Source: Sycobia sp. Sy_11 (taxonomy: Eukaryota > Arthropoda > Insecta > Hymenoptera > Epichrysomallidae). From it: a stretch of DNA of 64,000 bases. Under the pieces are notes generated by a model. It worked only from the letters and a program-made list of their open reading frames with translations, was not told the DNA's origin and did not search any database. The translations under genes and the position numbers were made by a program. The stretch is from contig JACCIC010000138.1 in assembly GCA_018907035.1 (NCBI GenBank), positions 981,001-1,045,000 on the forward strand, written 5' to 3'. Within the stretch, counting starts at the first letter, position 1, and each line of letters opens with the position of its first letter. Below, in pieces: positions 11,201-22,501 of this stretch.

Positions 11201-12122
11201 AACGTACTCTTTCTCTACTTGGATATCGATCTACTATCTTGCTTCTACTTCTTCTTCTACTTCTATCTTTAACATTATCTCTACTTCTACTTCTACCATT
11301 CTCTCTGCTTCTGCTTCTGGTTCTGGTTCTGCTTCTGCTTCTACTTCTGCTTCTGCTTCTGCTCCTGCTTCTGCTTCTACTTCGACCTTTCTCTCTACTT
11401 TTGTCTCGACCTTTGTCTCTGCTCCTGTCTCTATCTCTTCCTCTCTCTTTAGTTCGTTCTCTACCTCTTTCTCGGCTTCTGTCCCGACCTCTATCTCTGC
11501 TTCTGTCTCTGCTTCTATCTCTGCTTCTATCTCTGCTTCTATCTCTACCTCTTTCTCTGCTTCTGTCTCTAACTTTTTCTCTACTCTTGTCTCTACCTTT
11601 TTCATTACTTCTGTCCCTAACTCTGTTTCTACTTTTATCTCTCACTTTTTCCTTATTTCTATCACTACTTTTATCTATACCTTTTCCTTTGTTATTATCA
11701 CTATTTTCATCGCTACCCATTTCTTTGCATCTGTCAGTATTTTTATCTCTGCCCTTGCCTTTGTTATTATCAGTATTTTCATCTCTACCTCTTTCTTTCA
11801 TTCTATCATTATCCTTGTCTTTAACTTTATCTTTACTTCTGTCACTACTTTTATCCCTGCCTTTTTCTTTGATTCTATCATTACTCTTGTCTCTACCTCT
11901 GTCTTTACTTCTGTCACTACTTTTATCTCTGCCTCTTTCTTTGATTCTATCATTACTCTTGTCTCTACCTCTGTCTTTGCTTCTGTCACTACTTTTATCG
12001 TTGCCTTTTTCTTTCATTCTATCATTACTCTTGTCTCTACCTCTGTCTTTACTTCTGTCACTACTTTTATGTCTGTCCCTTTTTGGGCTTTTATCTACAT
12101 TTTTTTCTCCAATTACTTCCAT
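8252..12122 (-). CDS. CWC22: Pre-mRNA-splicing factor CWC22 (nucampholin), eight exons
   Basis: Coding exons: 12122-10635, 10556-10239, 10164-10011, 9920-9538, 9463-9183, 9103-9002, 8926-8754 and 8427-8252; 3075 bases, 1024 aa. Every intron is GT-AG and frame is exact. Residues 1-340 are RS/RD/KD-rich, including six 24-residue tandem units at 19-162. [13 protein letters not shown] (401-413) leads into the MIF4G domain (about 425-617, with YRRND and PTDDSVEVA-like PTDDSIEVA). An acidic linker spans 680-707. The MA3 domain (about 721-840) carries [19 protein letters not shown] and [24 protein letters not shown] follows near 894-909, then a serine tract (about 934-966) and a lysine-rich tail. 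CWC22 is a nuclear spliceosome component; its MIF4G domain holds eIF4A3 and delivers it to assemble the exon junction complex. Length and a long N-terminal RS region exceed the human protein (about 900 aa). The start ATG is followed by K/D/S-rich sequence as expected. Identification is very secure. Confidence 0.97.
8509..8681. mobile_element. MITE-like inverted repeat in CWC22 intron 7
   Basis: Two arms of about 50 bases, 8509-8558 and 8631-8680, are reverse complements with about four mismatches; both contain TTATAATATAA and TTAGCTAAAATA. About 72 bases separate them. No coding capacity. The arm-loop-arm form, the AT-rich tips and a related arm at 13134-13180 fit a non-autonomous DNA transposon. 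It fills half of the 326-base intron and leaves the splice sites intact. Confidence 0.7.
11637..12068 (-). repeat. 72-bp coding minisatellite in CWC22 exon 1
   Basis: Six tandem units of 24 codons (residues 19-42, 43-66, 67-90, 91-114, 115-138, 139-162) of the type [20 protein letters not shown]. The first four units are very alike; units 5 and 6 have drifted toward [10 protein letters not shown] forms. The repetition keeps the antisense strand open as well, which produces long artificial frames of Leu/Ser-rich protein on the plus strand (about 11130-12198). Confidence 0.9.
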
Positions 12123-12304
12123 TATTATTTTTCTTTTTATAAAATTAGAATTATATGTGTCACCGCGTGAACTAAATAAATACCTATTGATATTATAAGG
12201 TTATAACGGTTTCTGATATTACAGTTGCAATTGCAAAGTGCATGCAGCAAACTGGTACCATAGACTTATTATAGTTTGTGATAGAAATCACATTATACTC
12301 AGAG
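12123..12304 (-). promoter_or_regulatory. CWC22 leader and promoter region
   Basis: The roughly 180 bases between the CWC22 start codon and the left end of the fold-back element must hold the 5' leader and probably the core promoter. I see no clear TATA box. A copy of CCATAGACTTATT, the terminal sequence of the neighbouring element, lies at 12258-12270 within it. Confidence 0.35.
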
Positions 12305-13133
12305 CCATAGACTTATTTATTAGACCGCGCGCTCTGTGAACATGCTGTGAACAGAGTTAAAACTGAAACCAGAGTGAGAGAGGAATACAAGGAGTCCTGT
12401 TGTCTCTTTGTTACAATATACTCTATATCATTGTACCGTTGGGCTGCCTCCCATCTACCTCCTTACTCTTTCTTCGGAGCAAAGCTAAAGGAAAAGTATC
12501 CCATCAAACGGTACAGCTTGTAAGTTCATTTCAATTATTGAGAACCAGCATGAGGGCGTAATAAGTTACTGCATAAGGCCTGTTAAGGCAGTGTACGAAG
12601 CGAGACTAGCGCTCAAGGTGTTAAGTTATGCAAGTTTTCGTCCGCATATTAGCTTCGAATAAGTACACAATGACCATGTAACGACATCTGGTAGCTTCAA
12701 AATTAGCAAAAATCTCCGAAGGAGATACCACTGACATACCACTGACTATGCATAGAAAATTAACATAAAAAATTAAAACTAAATTCAATTGCATACTAAT
12801 CTAATAGAAATTAGATGTACATATATAGGTAAACATGAAATTTCCTAATTTTTTGAGGATAAAAAAAATAAAGTAAATCAAGTCGTTTATATGTACACGA
12901 TTTTTCTTCTATTTTTGTAGTTAGTATAGATTAATTGCTGAATTTTTATTTTTATAAAATAGTAATACAAAACAGGTTCCGAAAATTGACCTTTTATGTC
13001 AACATATAAGCACGGTTGTACAAGGTTGTAGCGTCCTCTGATTTATCTACTCTCTGTAACCTAAAACAAACATCAATCCAGTGGTGAGGCTATTAGAAAC
13101 TCAAAATAGAGAAAAATATAATTCAATAAACAA

Positions 13134-13180
13134 ATATTTTTATCAGTTTTACAATCTTTATAAAATAATATAAATATAAT
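13134..13180 (+). repeat. Partial relative of the CWC22 intron MITE
   Basis: ATTTTTATCAGTTTTACAAT and the following TCTTTATAAAATAATATAA resemble the arm of the intron-7 hairpin (8509-8558). Sequence just past 14803 (about 14806-14850) also resembles 8696-8740, next to the right arm of that hairpin. The two pieces may be one copy of this family split by the DNA between them. Confidence 0.5.
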
Positions 13181-13476
13181 TATATCTATAATATATATAA
13201 TATATAATATAAATATAATCACTTCCAAAAAATCTAAAATAAAAACTTCTACTAAAAAATAAAATAAATCAATATACTATTGTTAGCAAAGGGCCACCTG
13301 ATTTCCTCCACCACCTAATTTGACCCAATCCACGTATCCATAAAATTGAATGGTGGGTCTAGGGAGAGTAGAAAGGAGGAGTATAAGAAATCCGCTCGCA
13401 ATCGAAGATGGTAGTTCAGATTTGTCCGGTAGTCGTCGCTGTCTTGGAAATTCCTCGATGGTTCTGCGTGCAACCA

Positions 13477-14164
13477 GAGGTGCCAGGCCGGACAGCCAAC
13501 TCGAGTATGCGCGTTAGAGTCTTTACCCCTCCACGTGCTGATTGGCTGAAACTCGCGCGATATTTTAAAGTTATATGATCTGTATGATCGTATAAAACAA
13601 CAACCAAACTGCAAGACTATTAAAAAAATTATTGATACTATAATATATAACTGTGACCACATGCATATAAATATTTTAAACATGTCCACTACTAAAAACT
13701 CATTAATTAATATTATTCATTGTTAAAATTATTATTAATTATTGATATTATTATTAATTATTAATATTATTATTAATTATATAATTTAATATATATTAAA
13801 GATATATTAAATTATATAATTATAATAAATTTATATTAATAACTATAATATTTAATAATTATTATAATAGTTTATAATAATATTAATCATAATATTCATA
13901 ATTAATAATAATTTTAATAATGAATAATATTAATTAATGAGTTTTTAGTAGTGGAAATGTTTAAAATATTTATATGCATGTGGCCACAGTTATATATTAT
14001 AGTATCAATAATTTTTTTAATAGTCTTGCAGCTTGCTTGTTGTTTTATACGATCATACAGATCATATAACTTTAAAATATCGCGCGAGTTTCAGCCAATC
14101 AGCGCGTGGAGGGGTAAAGACTCTAACGCGCATACTCGAGTTGGCTGTCCGGCCTGGCACCTCT
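13477..14164. repeat. Near-perfect long inverted repeat (hairpin arms)
   Basis: 13477-13719 and 13922-14164 are reverse complements with only about five differences in 243 bases (98%). The complementarity continues imperfectly through the AT-rich loop to an apex near 13797. Matching open frames on the two strands (starting MFKIFICMW) are merely the same repeat read twice and are not genes. Such high identity implies recent formation or gene conversion. Confidence 0.93.
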
Positions 14165-14663
14165 GCGTGCAACAGAGAGAGAAAGCAAATGTCAAAGCGA
14201 GTAAGGGGACGAAAAGAAGCATAAGTAGGGAAGCAGAAATTTAACTTTCCCCTCTTTCTACGCTTACTACATACTCCCACTCTCTTTTCTTCAAATACAA
14301 CGAGGGTTGTAATAAAGTTCGTAAAAAAGCCTTTTCCTACTAGATAAGGACTATATTTTCCCTCATGAGAACCGGAATCAGGCGGTGAAGGTGCGATTTG
14401 TAGGTTAGAATGAAGAAAAGCTTCTTTACGAATCTCGTTTCAACACTCGGCTTCGCTTTGCACCAACTTGCACACAAAACCATCGAGGGATTTCCAAGAT
14501 AGCGACGTCTACCGGACAAAACTACCATCTCCGGCTAATTTTTAGTCTCTCTACCCTCCATAGTTTTCTACCTTCTAGTCTCTACCCGCCATAGTTTAGT
14601 TCATAGACATATATATTTCTACTGCTACTGTTCCACTACTTTCCGTTTTCCCCTCTTCTTCGC

Positions 14664-14668
<5 letters not shown>

Positions 14669-14704
<36 letters not shown>
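14669..14704. repeat. (AG)n array
   Basis: Eighteen AG units at the inner edge of the right arm of the fold-back element. Confidence 0.9.
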
Positions 14705-14707
<3 letters not shown>

Positions 14708-14974
14708 ACGACTCCCTGTATTGCTTTCTCACTCTGGTTTAGGCTCCAACTCTGTTCCCAGAGAGCGCCATCTAATATATAAGTCTATGGTTTAGTTACA
14801 ACAGTCAACATAATTACAATTTTTATTTTAATGAAAAGTTCACTTTCAAAAATATATATGATTACGCTAATAACAATCCAAGCCAGTGTAAATTTATATT
14901 TGAATCTGCAGCTTCAAAAGTTTGCATTTTCGATGAAACTTAAAGCTTTATTTTAATAACATGAACAAATAGAT

Positions 14975-15570
14975 TGTTCAACGGAAAATCCAGTCTTCCA
15001 TCTTCCATTCTGACCATCTTTCCCGCAATGATCGTTTAAAATACAGTAATTGTGTTCGATAAAAGTATACATCGACTGTTTGATCTTTTTTTAACAAATA
15101 ATAGATCACATTCTTCTGCTCCCACGAAATACAGTGCATGACTTTGTATGGATTTCTCGTCTTGGATACAATGATACAGATTCACCGGATCCACGATTTT
15201 TGGGCTTTAAACAATGTAATAGCTTCACAGTACATTTATTATCTTCAATAATAGTCCTGTATAAAAATGGCCTCTTTTAATGGCACTGAAAAAGAATTAC
15301 GTATTCAACAAACAATTTTCAACACTGGTCAGCGTTAGTTTGTGCGGTACTCAATTCCTTAAATTTTGGACGAATCTTGGAGCATATTCAGAGTATGCTT
15401 CTGCGAGCCAAACATGAGCTTTAGATGTATTTTTCTTCAAATTAAACCAATAAACTGAAACTCTGCACATACAAGGCTTTTTTATCACATAATTCCGACA
15501 TGTTTGAAGCAAGAAGAAATGTTGTATATAAACTGTTGTATACAAAAGTTTGTATAGAAATATGTTCAAT
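14975..15570 (-). pseudogene. Decayed mariner transposase, copy A
   Basis: Read on the minus strand. 15440-15350 encodes LKKNTSKAHVWLAEAYSEYA, which matches the N-terminal helix-turn-helix of mariner transposases (pattern AH..L.EAYGE.A). After a gap, 15165-14982 encodes KVMHCISWEQKNVIYYLL and KDQTVDVYFYRTQL, matching the catalytic-domain pattern KVMLCIWWDQKGVIYYELL...QTI...Y..QL. Between them are frameshifts, and about 100 residues are missing; the final DDD region and C-terminus are absent. Tc1/mariner elements move by cut and paste. This copy cannot encode a working enzyme. Ends and terminal repeats were not found. Confidence 0.78.
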
Positions 15571-16197
15571 TTGACAAATGAAATTTAATAGATATTTTAC
15601 TTTCTTGAACTTGTGACAGTCATCATTCAAGAAACGGCGCAAGTAATAAATATGAAGATAGTAACAAATACGAACTTTTTAAATTGTAGACCCAATAAAA
15701 TTGGAAAGGTTAATCAAAGCCAATTTTTATTATTAAATTCGAAAAAAGTGCAATAGCAGAAGATGTCGGTACTGCCATCAATTTTACAGCTGCTTGTTAT
15801 AGACTAGCATTCAAACATCAGAAACCAATCATAAAACGTCATTTGATGTCGGGAAGCGATCAACAAAAATACTAGAATTCTTGAATGTTTTACCATCATA
15901 ATGAACTACTACACAGTAATGTTTTTAAAACTTAAAATGAGTTACGAACGCTCGTACTTTAATAAAAATCATTTTATAATTAAAAATACGTAATTATTAC
16001 GTGACGGATATGCTTTTCTAGATAATATGTTCCCTAACTCGAATTCTCAATGTCGCGACGAGAGGTCATTGCAACGATTGGAGTTTTTACTAAAAAGTGC
16101 AAATTCAGTTTTTTTCAGATATATAAGATTGGATAAAAGTCGGCATGTACCGTCATCATAGTTCTCTATTCGACTAAAAGAGCTGATGGTCTGATGT

Positions 16198-16245
16198 ACA
16201 CACACACACACGCGCGCGCGCGTGCGTGTGTGTGTATGCGTGTGT
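16198..16245. repeat. Self-complementary AC-CG-GT tract
   Basis: ACACAC steps pass into CGCGCG and then into GTGTGT, so the tract is both an inverted repeat and strictly alternating purine-pyrimidine. This is a strong Z-DNA or cruciform-type sequence. Confidence 0.8.
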
Positions 16246-16648
16246 TGACGGTAGGGTACTCTGCCGAGTTGAGTCCGCAGCTGTGGAATATGGAAAGATC
16301 CGTGCTATTTTAGCGCTCTTCCGACCTGTTTTGTAAGTAGGATCTGATGCTACTATGCTTGACGGATTATAATCAGATCTTTATATTCCCTTGACCTTTA
16401 GTCTCCTCAGGTCCTTGGGGAAAGTTGTAGATTGCATCCTAAAAATCACTCGATTGATATATAATCGTTGTTTTCTCTGAAGTGGGTAAAAGTTTGCCAT
16501 AAAATAAGTAATCCATTATTTGCCATTGTGTTCCTAGAGCTACAGGTGTAAACCTTTCATATTCTGGATGGATCTCTCGGTGAGATTCGCTCTTGAATGA
16601 TAAATTTCCATTGTCCAGTTTTATTCTTATGATCCATGGGAATCCACG

Positions 16649-16891
16649 ATGACAGAAAATCTCCTGCTAAATAAGTCAAATGCGAGCAGCGTTAGATGGC
16701 CTGATAAAGGAAGCCTCAATCTCAAACCGTCAGATAAACATTCTAGTAGCTACGAGACGGAACTTGCGTTACCTGGAGGAACGTGGATAAAGTTCCAATA
16801 CATTGAAGGATATAGTATCGCTGTTCTTAGTTTGATAAGGCCGTTGTATTATAGTTGCTGTCATACTGAAGCCTTTATAGCATATGCATAA
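16649..16891 (+). CDS. Unidentified 80-codon open frame
   Basis: An ATG-started frame in otherwise stop-rich DNA. The protein has balanced composition (for example ELALPGGTWIKFQYIEGYS) and no low-complexity bias, unlike most short frames nearby. I recognise no domain. Flanking splice sites were not convincingly found. It may be an exon remnant of a transposon or old gene, or chance. Confidence 0.18.
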   Translation: MTENLLLNKSNASSVRWPDKGSLNLKPSDKHSSSYETELALPGGTWIKFQYIEGYSIAVLSLIRPLYYSCCHTEAFIAYA

Positions 16892-19299
16892 GAAAAATGA
16901 TCTCAAGTAGTGACAATTTCCTTTTCGCATTCAGGTCCAACCATGTTTTTCAAGTATTTTTCTAAAGATCTTCTCTACTCATGAATGTACTGTAGATCGC
17001 ATGTCCTGACAATATGGTAGCTAATGACTTAAAATTAACTCTCGTATAAAAAATACTGAGAGTATTTTAGTTCGAGAGTGAATTAACCTTTTCTAAAAAA
17101 ATTTATGATATTATTTAAAGAAGCATATGAGTAAAAATTTGCTATTTCAGAATACAAATCTTTCATTTTGAAATTTTTAACCGTTGTTTTAGGTATGAAG
17201 ATACTTATTTGTATCGCATCCGCCAATCACTAACATATCAAACATTTTTTTATTTATTGATTTCCCACAAGTACATTATTCTAGTTTATATTCTAATTAT
17301 TTTGTTTTTAAATAAGAACTACCTGCTGATCGACTCAAGAGCCCAGCATGTGACCTAGAGCAAAATATAGTTTTTTCTAGCTCCAACATTTGAGATTTTT
17401 TATTTCTTTTTTTATTTTTCGATGAAATTTGAATGAAAATTTAAGATTATAATATCCGTCAGTATGATAGTTATTTCTATAAATTACACATATCATGTTT
17501 CACTTATGAAAAGAAAGCAGACTTTTACAAAAAATGTTTTTTTGTTTACGATTTTTATTATTATATAATCTACTTACATAAAATGTAAAAGAAATAATCA
17601 AATCACTTTCATACATTTTTTTAATATGTTATCAAAGTCGTGGACTTTTTTTGCTTATATGGGCCTGTACAGACTACAAAGGGACCATGAACAGAGTGGC
17701 CAGCGAGCGTTCGCCCCTCACGTGCCTGCGACCGTGCAAGTGTCCTACATTAACAGTATAACTTAAATGGAAGAATATTGTGAATAGCGATAAGTGGCGT
17801 CGTCCCGGTTTTCGTGCTACTCACAATTAGACTAACAATCTTATAAGTATAATTATATGAATATCTGCAGTGGTTTGTAAAAGAACGAATAAGCATTTTG
17901 GTGTAAGGGCCTGAATATTTTAGTTTTCTTTTTTTTAACTAAAATCACAATATGAAAAAATTTTATTAAAGATGCAATAAAAAAATAATTTTTTATTAAT
18001 TTCAAAATTTCTTCATAATTTCTTATTTATAAACTTATATAACATCGTATATAAGCTCTTATCAATCACAAACGAACCAGTTCTTATGTAAGATCACACA
18101 TAGAAATTTAGTTAAGAACTGACGTAAAACTGCACCAACATTTTATTTTCACATTGGTTATTTCGCGAAAAGTCGATTACAATAATGTAAAAAAAAGCTC
18201 TTATTGACTTAATATTGAGTGAATCAACTCAAGACTTATTCATGTTGTCGCAATAAAACTCTTTACTTCATTAATAAAATTTAAATAAATTCTATGTAAA
18301 TTTGATACTCCCTTGAAACTAATACTTGAAACTTTGTTTAATTTTTTTATATCTGGTTAAAAGCATTGAATATGGAATTTATGATGCAATTGATGGTAGC
18401 TCCAGCTTGTCACACAATGTTGCCAATGATTCTGTCATATATGCTGCAGGAAGTTGTTTTGTTTTAATCATCTAGACTGGTTTATCTTTGTATAAGTATA
18501 TGTTCTACAAGTTTGTCTATCTACCTGCTAGCCTTGATGTAATGCGGTTCGTAATAAATATTTTATACTTTTTTAGTGCTCGTTTATGTTTCTGGAAATG
18601 AGTAATGTAAAAATTTTAAATATCTTCGATACTTCAGAAGCTTCTTTTAAATATTTTATAATTTTAACAAATAACAATTCCTTGCATGGTTTTTTGTTTT
18701 GTTTATAAATATAAAGAATTGAAAATTAAACATTTCCAAACTACAGCTATGCAACAAAATATTAAAGATGTATCAATTGCGAGGTAATTCTAAAAACTGA
18801 TAAAGTTAAACAATAAATCTAAATCTGACTTTGAGTAGTTTGAGCAGATGCAGTATATATATATATATAAAACCATATAAATTCTAAAAACTGATAAAGC
18901 TATGATAATAATATAATAATTCAATTATAAAAAACCTTGCCGAAGTCTGATAATGTGCTGTGCCAATTATATTGTAATTACAATATAAAATATAAGCCTT
19001 AATATGAACGACTGTATCACAAAATTATATAATTTTACTTATATATAGTTGAAATACAAAAATATTGTTTTATATATATTTTTTTAATTATTTTTTCTTT
19101 TCTTCAATATTTTATGCAGAAAAAAACTAATGTTAAGACTTTGAATAAGTTTCCGCTGATTTTTTACAAAATGAAAGTTTTATTTAAAATATAAAGAATA
19201 AAAACATTTCATTCAATAGATTACCCATCACTAAAAAGGACATGTATTTTCAGCCTCTCAAAGAATCGATTCATTTTTTATTTTTTCCTTAAAATGAAA

Positions 19300-19910
19300 G
19301 CGCTGCTCAGCTAGGCCGTGTGCCATCGAACGGAATACGTGGAAATCGGAAAGGGCTATGCTGGTGAATATGAGGGGGGGGGGGGGACTTCAAATTGAAA
19401 CGCAGCATTTCCATGTAAGGTTTCACTGGTTTTGCAGCATGAGTCCGAGCATTGTCATGTCTCTGCTAATAGAGCGATCGTTTTTCGTTCATTTGGTTTA
19501 AGCAACTCATAATAACTTACATCCTGCTGATCTTACTAAATTCAAAGAAGTTTCGAACCATGGATATTTGGTTTCGCGGACACTGCTTATGAATGACCTG
19601 GATGATCCCACAATTTTGTACGCTTTGGATCGCTTCGGATTATCGTAGTCTATCGACTTTCTCAGCAGTAATCCACATATGACTAACTGCTTCAAAATGA
19701 TTTTGAAACAGTTAATTCATATACTTGTAATATTTTTCAAATCCTGATCGAGTAATTCCTTCAAATCTTCTTCTTCAAATTTTTTCGGTGCGCCAGAACA
19801 ATGTTTATTATCAAGTTCAAAATCATTATTTTTGAAGCATCGAAACCAATCGCTGCATTTCGTATCTGATAGAGCATTGTCACCTTATGTCTCAACAAGT
19901 ATTGGTTCAA
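19300..19910 (-). pseudogene. Decayed mariner transposase, copy B
   Basis: Minus strand. Around 19890-19740 reads SDTKCSDWFRCFKNNDFELD then SGAPKKFEEEDLKELLDQD, the second helix-turn-helix and linker of mariner transposases. Near 19660 YDNPKR follows; near 19530 DVSYYELLKPNE; near 19440 HDNARTHAAKPVK, the conserved HDNARPH motif holding the second catalytic aspartate. Stops, frameshifts and at least two internal deletions separate these pieces, and a run of eleven G breaks the frame near 19376. The order of motifs is intact. It is a dead copy, distinct from copy A because the parts preserved differ. Confidence 0.85.
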
Positions 19911-21291
19911 CTATAGAATTTTTTTAAATAACGCAATACAACAAAATACACTTTATTTGACATAAAAATAGAGATTTTCGGAACTAATAACAAATTACTT
20001 TGTTTACACTAATTTACACTGAGATACGCTAAATACAATATATTGCATGTGCATTACTATTCGAAATTCGATGCACGCAGTACAGCTACTGTCATCTTTA
20101 AAGAAAGAACGAGAATTTATTCAAGGTCCTAATATATTTTTCTTTCTTAATTTAAATTCAAAACAATCTTTCAACTAAAATTCGATCAATATGTAAAAAA
20201 ACACTTAATAATCTTGAATCAAAAGCTTCAACAATGATTATTTAAAAAATTCTAAAACAAAGTTTATTCAACATAATCTGCCATAGGAAAATAAAATTAA
20301 AAAACATTTTTTATTAAAAAACTTTGGTTTTCATCTCAAAAATACCGTAGAATTTTCTGAAAAATTTGTTTTTTATGCTTTAACAGCTTTGTTCTAATCA
20401 ATTTCCATCAATTCCACAATGTTTCATTATATAAATTTAAAGGTCTTTCATTGAACTTATATATATATATATATAATATAATTAACTTTACATATATTGA
20501 ATTATTTATCTTATATGATTTTACGTTTACATTTCACTATTATATTGGCATTATACTTACTATATGATGATTTCTATTATCTATTTGTATTACATAATTA
20601 ATAAATATATGTTATTAAAAAATGTTACTTATATTATGTCAAATATCTTTCCATACTCTATATTTTACTCTCAAGCTTTACACGCAAGTTAGTATATACG
20701 CAGTTGAATTGTTACTATAAAATTTTTTCCCTTTGTCCATTGTCGGAGCGAATAAGTTGCGGTTCATTCCAGAAATTCCCGCATATAGAAATGCATGAAG
20801 CAAATAATGATCTATTAAAAATCGTCTCATGTAACGATAACATCATTATACAATATATAATTCGCAGAAATAACCAACTATTTTCTATTAAGTATAATTT
20901 CGTTATTTCTATAAATGATCTCGCGTAGAAAACACATCTGAACATTAATCCAGAAAATTAATCCAGAAAACTCGTCACTTTTAAAAAACTTCTATGTGTT
21001 TTGTAAGACGGCAATCTTTTTAAATTGTAAAATCATTTTTATAAAATTATAATATATCAAGTAATACATTTTTTATAATTAAAGTGTATTTATTACGCCT
21101 TAAAAAAATTTAAAAAAAATACGACATTAAAAAAAGAGAGATGAACTTAAAACGCGCGCATGACATACAAGCAAGAATGAGTCTCTTCGCTGATAGCTAG
21201 ATGGATACCATGTATATATAATATTTACATATGCTAATGAAATGGCAGGCGTCATTGTTTGAAATTGTTAAGTGCGCGCATGTAAATCGGG

Positions 21292-21297
<6 letters not shown>

Positions 21298-21347
<50 letters not shown>
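21298..21347. repeat. (TA)n array
   Basis: About 25 TA units, uninterrupted. Confidence 0.92.
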
Positions 21348-21351
<4 letters not shown>

Positions 21352-22429
21352 TGATGCGTATTATATTATATAAAAGAACTCGAATCTTCGACAATGTTTT
21401 ATATGCGCAGAGCGGTCTTTCAAAATCACGGAGCCTAATGAAAAGGACTTCTAATCATACTGTATCTCCAAGATTGCGATGAGAAATGGATTTGCGTCTT
21501 CCTGTATGTATCTTTGCGCCTGCTATACGGGCTTATTTAATGAAATATGAAAGATAATCCTATCGAGGGTTTTTTTTCTCCCCGATGCGTGATACAATTC
21601 TACACATATAATAATTTTATCTCGTGCAATTTCTGAAATTAAACGAATCACCTCTGTAATACTATATAATAAATGTATGAGATATCATATTTCATTGTTA
21701 GAGTAAAAAATTTGCATTGCTTCATAATGATGAAATTTGCGTTTGTGCGGTAAAAGGGTGAATTTATTCACATAAGCAACTTATCACTATTTAAAATTAA
21801 CATGAAAAGAGTATACACTTTATTATTACACTTTTTCCTGTACATATACTATATATACCCAGCATATATACCCAAATAACACTTCCTTAAACTACAATAA
21901 GACTTTAGTTAAACTTTTGCTTATAAATTCTACTTAAACATAATGTACTGAAAAATGCGTATTTTTATATAAATTTTTAAGAAGCCACCCCCTCCCCGAG
22001 GTCTGATGGGCCTACGAGACTTATATATATATATATGCGCAAAGGCGGTCCGGTTTGTGCTATATAATTACATTGTGAGAGGGAAGGTCGGAAAGTTTGC
22101 GGCTCAAGTCCCTTGGTGGACTCATCAAGGATTCATATTATACCAATACATGCACATATATATATTGTATATGTGTACGCGGAATTCTGGTAAACTCGTT
22201 TGATATACCGGACGTCATCCGCGTATATACCCAGACGCGCGCGTCCCTCCCGAGATGATGAGGTACGTGTTCGCTCTTAGCTATATACATGAATATATAT
22301 TTTACGACTGCTCGGAATGGGGGAATTATAATATACTTCGAGAATTATTACGAATTCACGCGAAATCTTATAATATCTATCGAAAATTTTCCGTCTACCA
22401 ATTGACAGATGATGATCATATACATTTAA

Positions 22430-22430
<1 letters not shown>

Positions 22431-22497
<67 letters not shown>
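22431..22497. repeat. (GT)n array
   Basis: About 33 uninterrupted TG units. Confidence 0.92.

Positions 22498-22501
<4 letters not shown>

Larger units (their letters stand above)
12305..14790. mobile_element. Fold-back (long inverted repeat) element
   Basis: The two ends are inverted copies of each other: 12305-12401 matches the reverse complement of 14706-14790, both starting CCATAGACTTAT(A/T)TATTAGA and containing AACAGAGTT and AACCAGAGTGAGA. Inside lies a second, much more similar inverted repeat (13477-14164), and 13400-13475 also pairs with about 14460-14535. The left half carries about 1 kb (12.4-13.3 kb) missing from the right half, and the right half about 300 bases (14165-14465) missing from the left, so this looks like nested or patched fold-back DNA. 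No transposase is encoded. No target duplication was found at the proposed ends. Confidence 0.7.
15571..19299. other. Intergenic DNA with a weak coding-like patch
   Basis: Mostly AT-rich sequence without a recognisable gene. An (AC)/(CG)/(GT) tract lies at 16198-16245. An 80-codon plus-strand frame at 16649-16891 has ordinary amino-acid composition but no recognised family. A GC-richer patch lies at 17650-17800. Nothing else stands out. Confidence 0.55.

Noticed and set aside
11239..12198. 319-codon Leu/Ser-rich plus-strand frame resembling a membrane protein
   Set aside because: It is the reverse strand of the CWC22 RS-repeat exon, whose splicing, frame and conserved domains are clear.
13315..14244. 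Paired open frames beginning MFKIFICMW on both strands, looking like two related proteins
   Set aside because: They are the two arms of one inverted repeat read outward. The starts are partly non-ATG, the frames run through AT-rich repeat, and no protein family fits.
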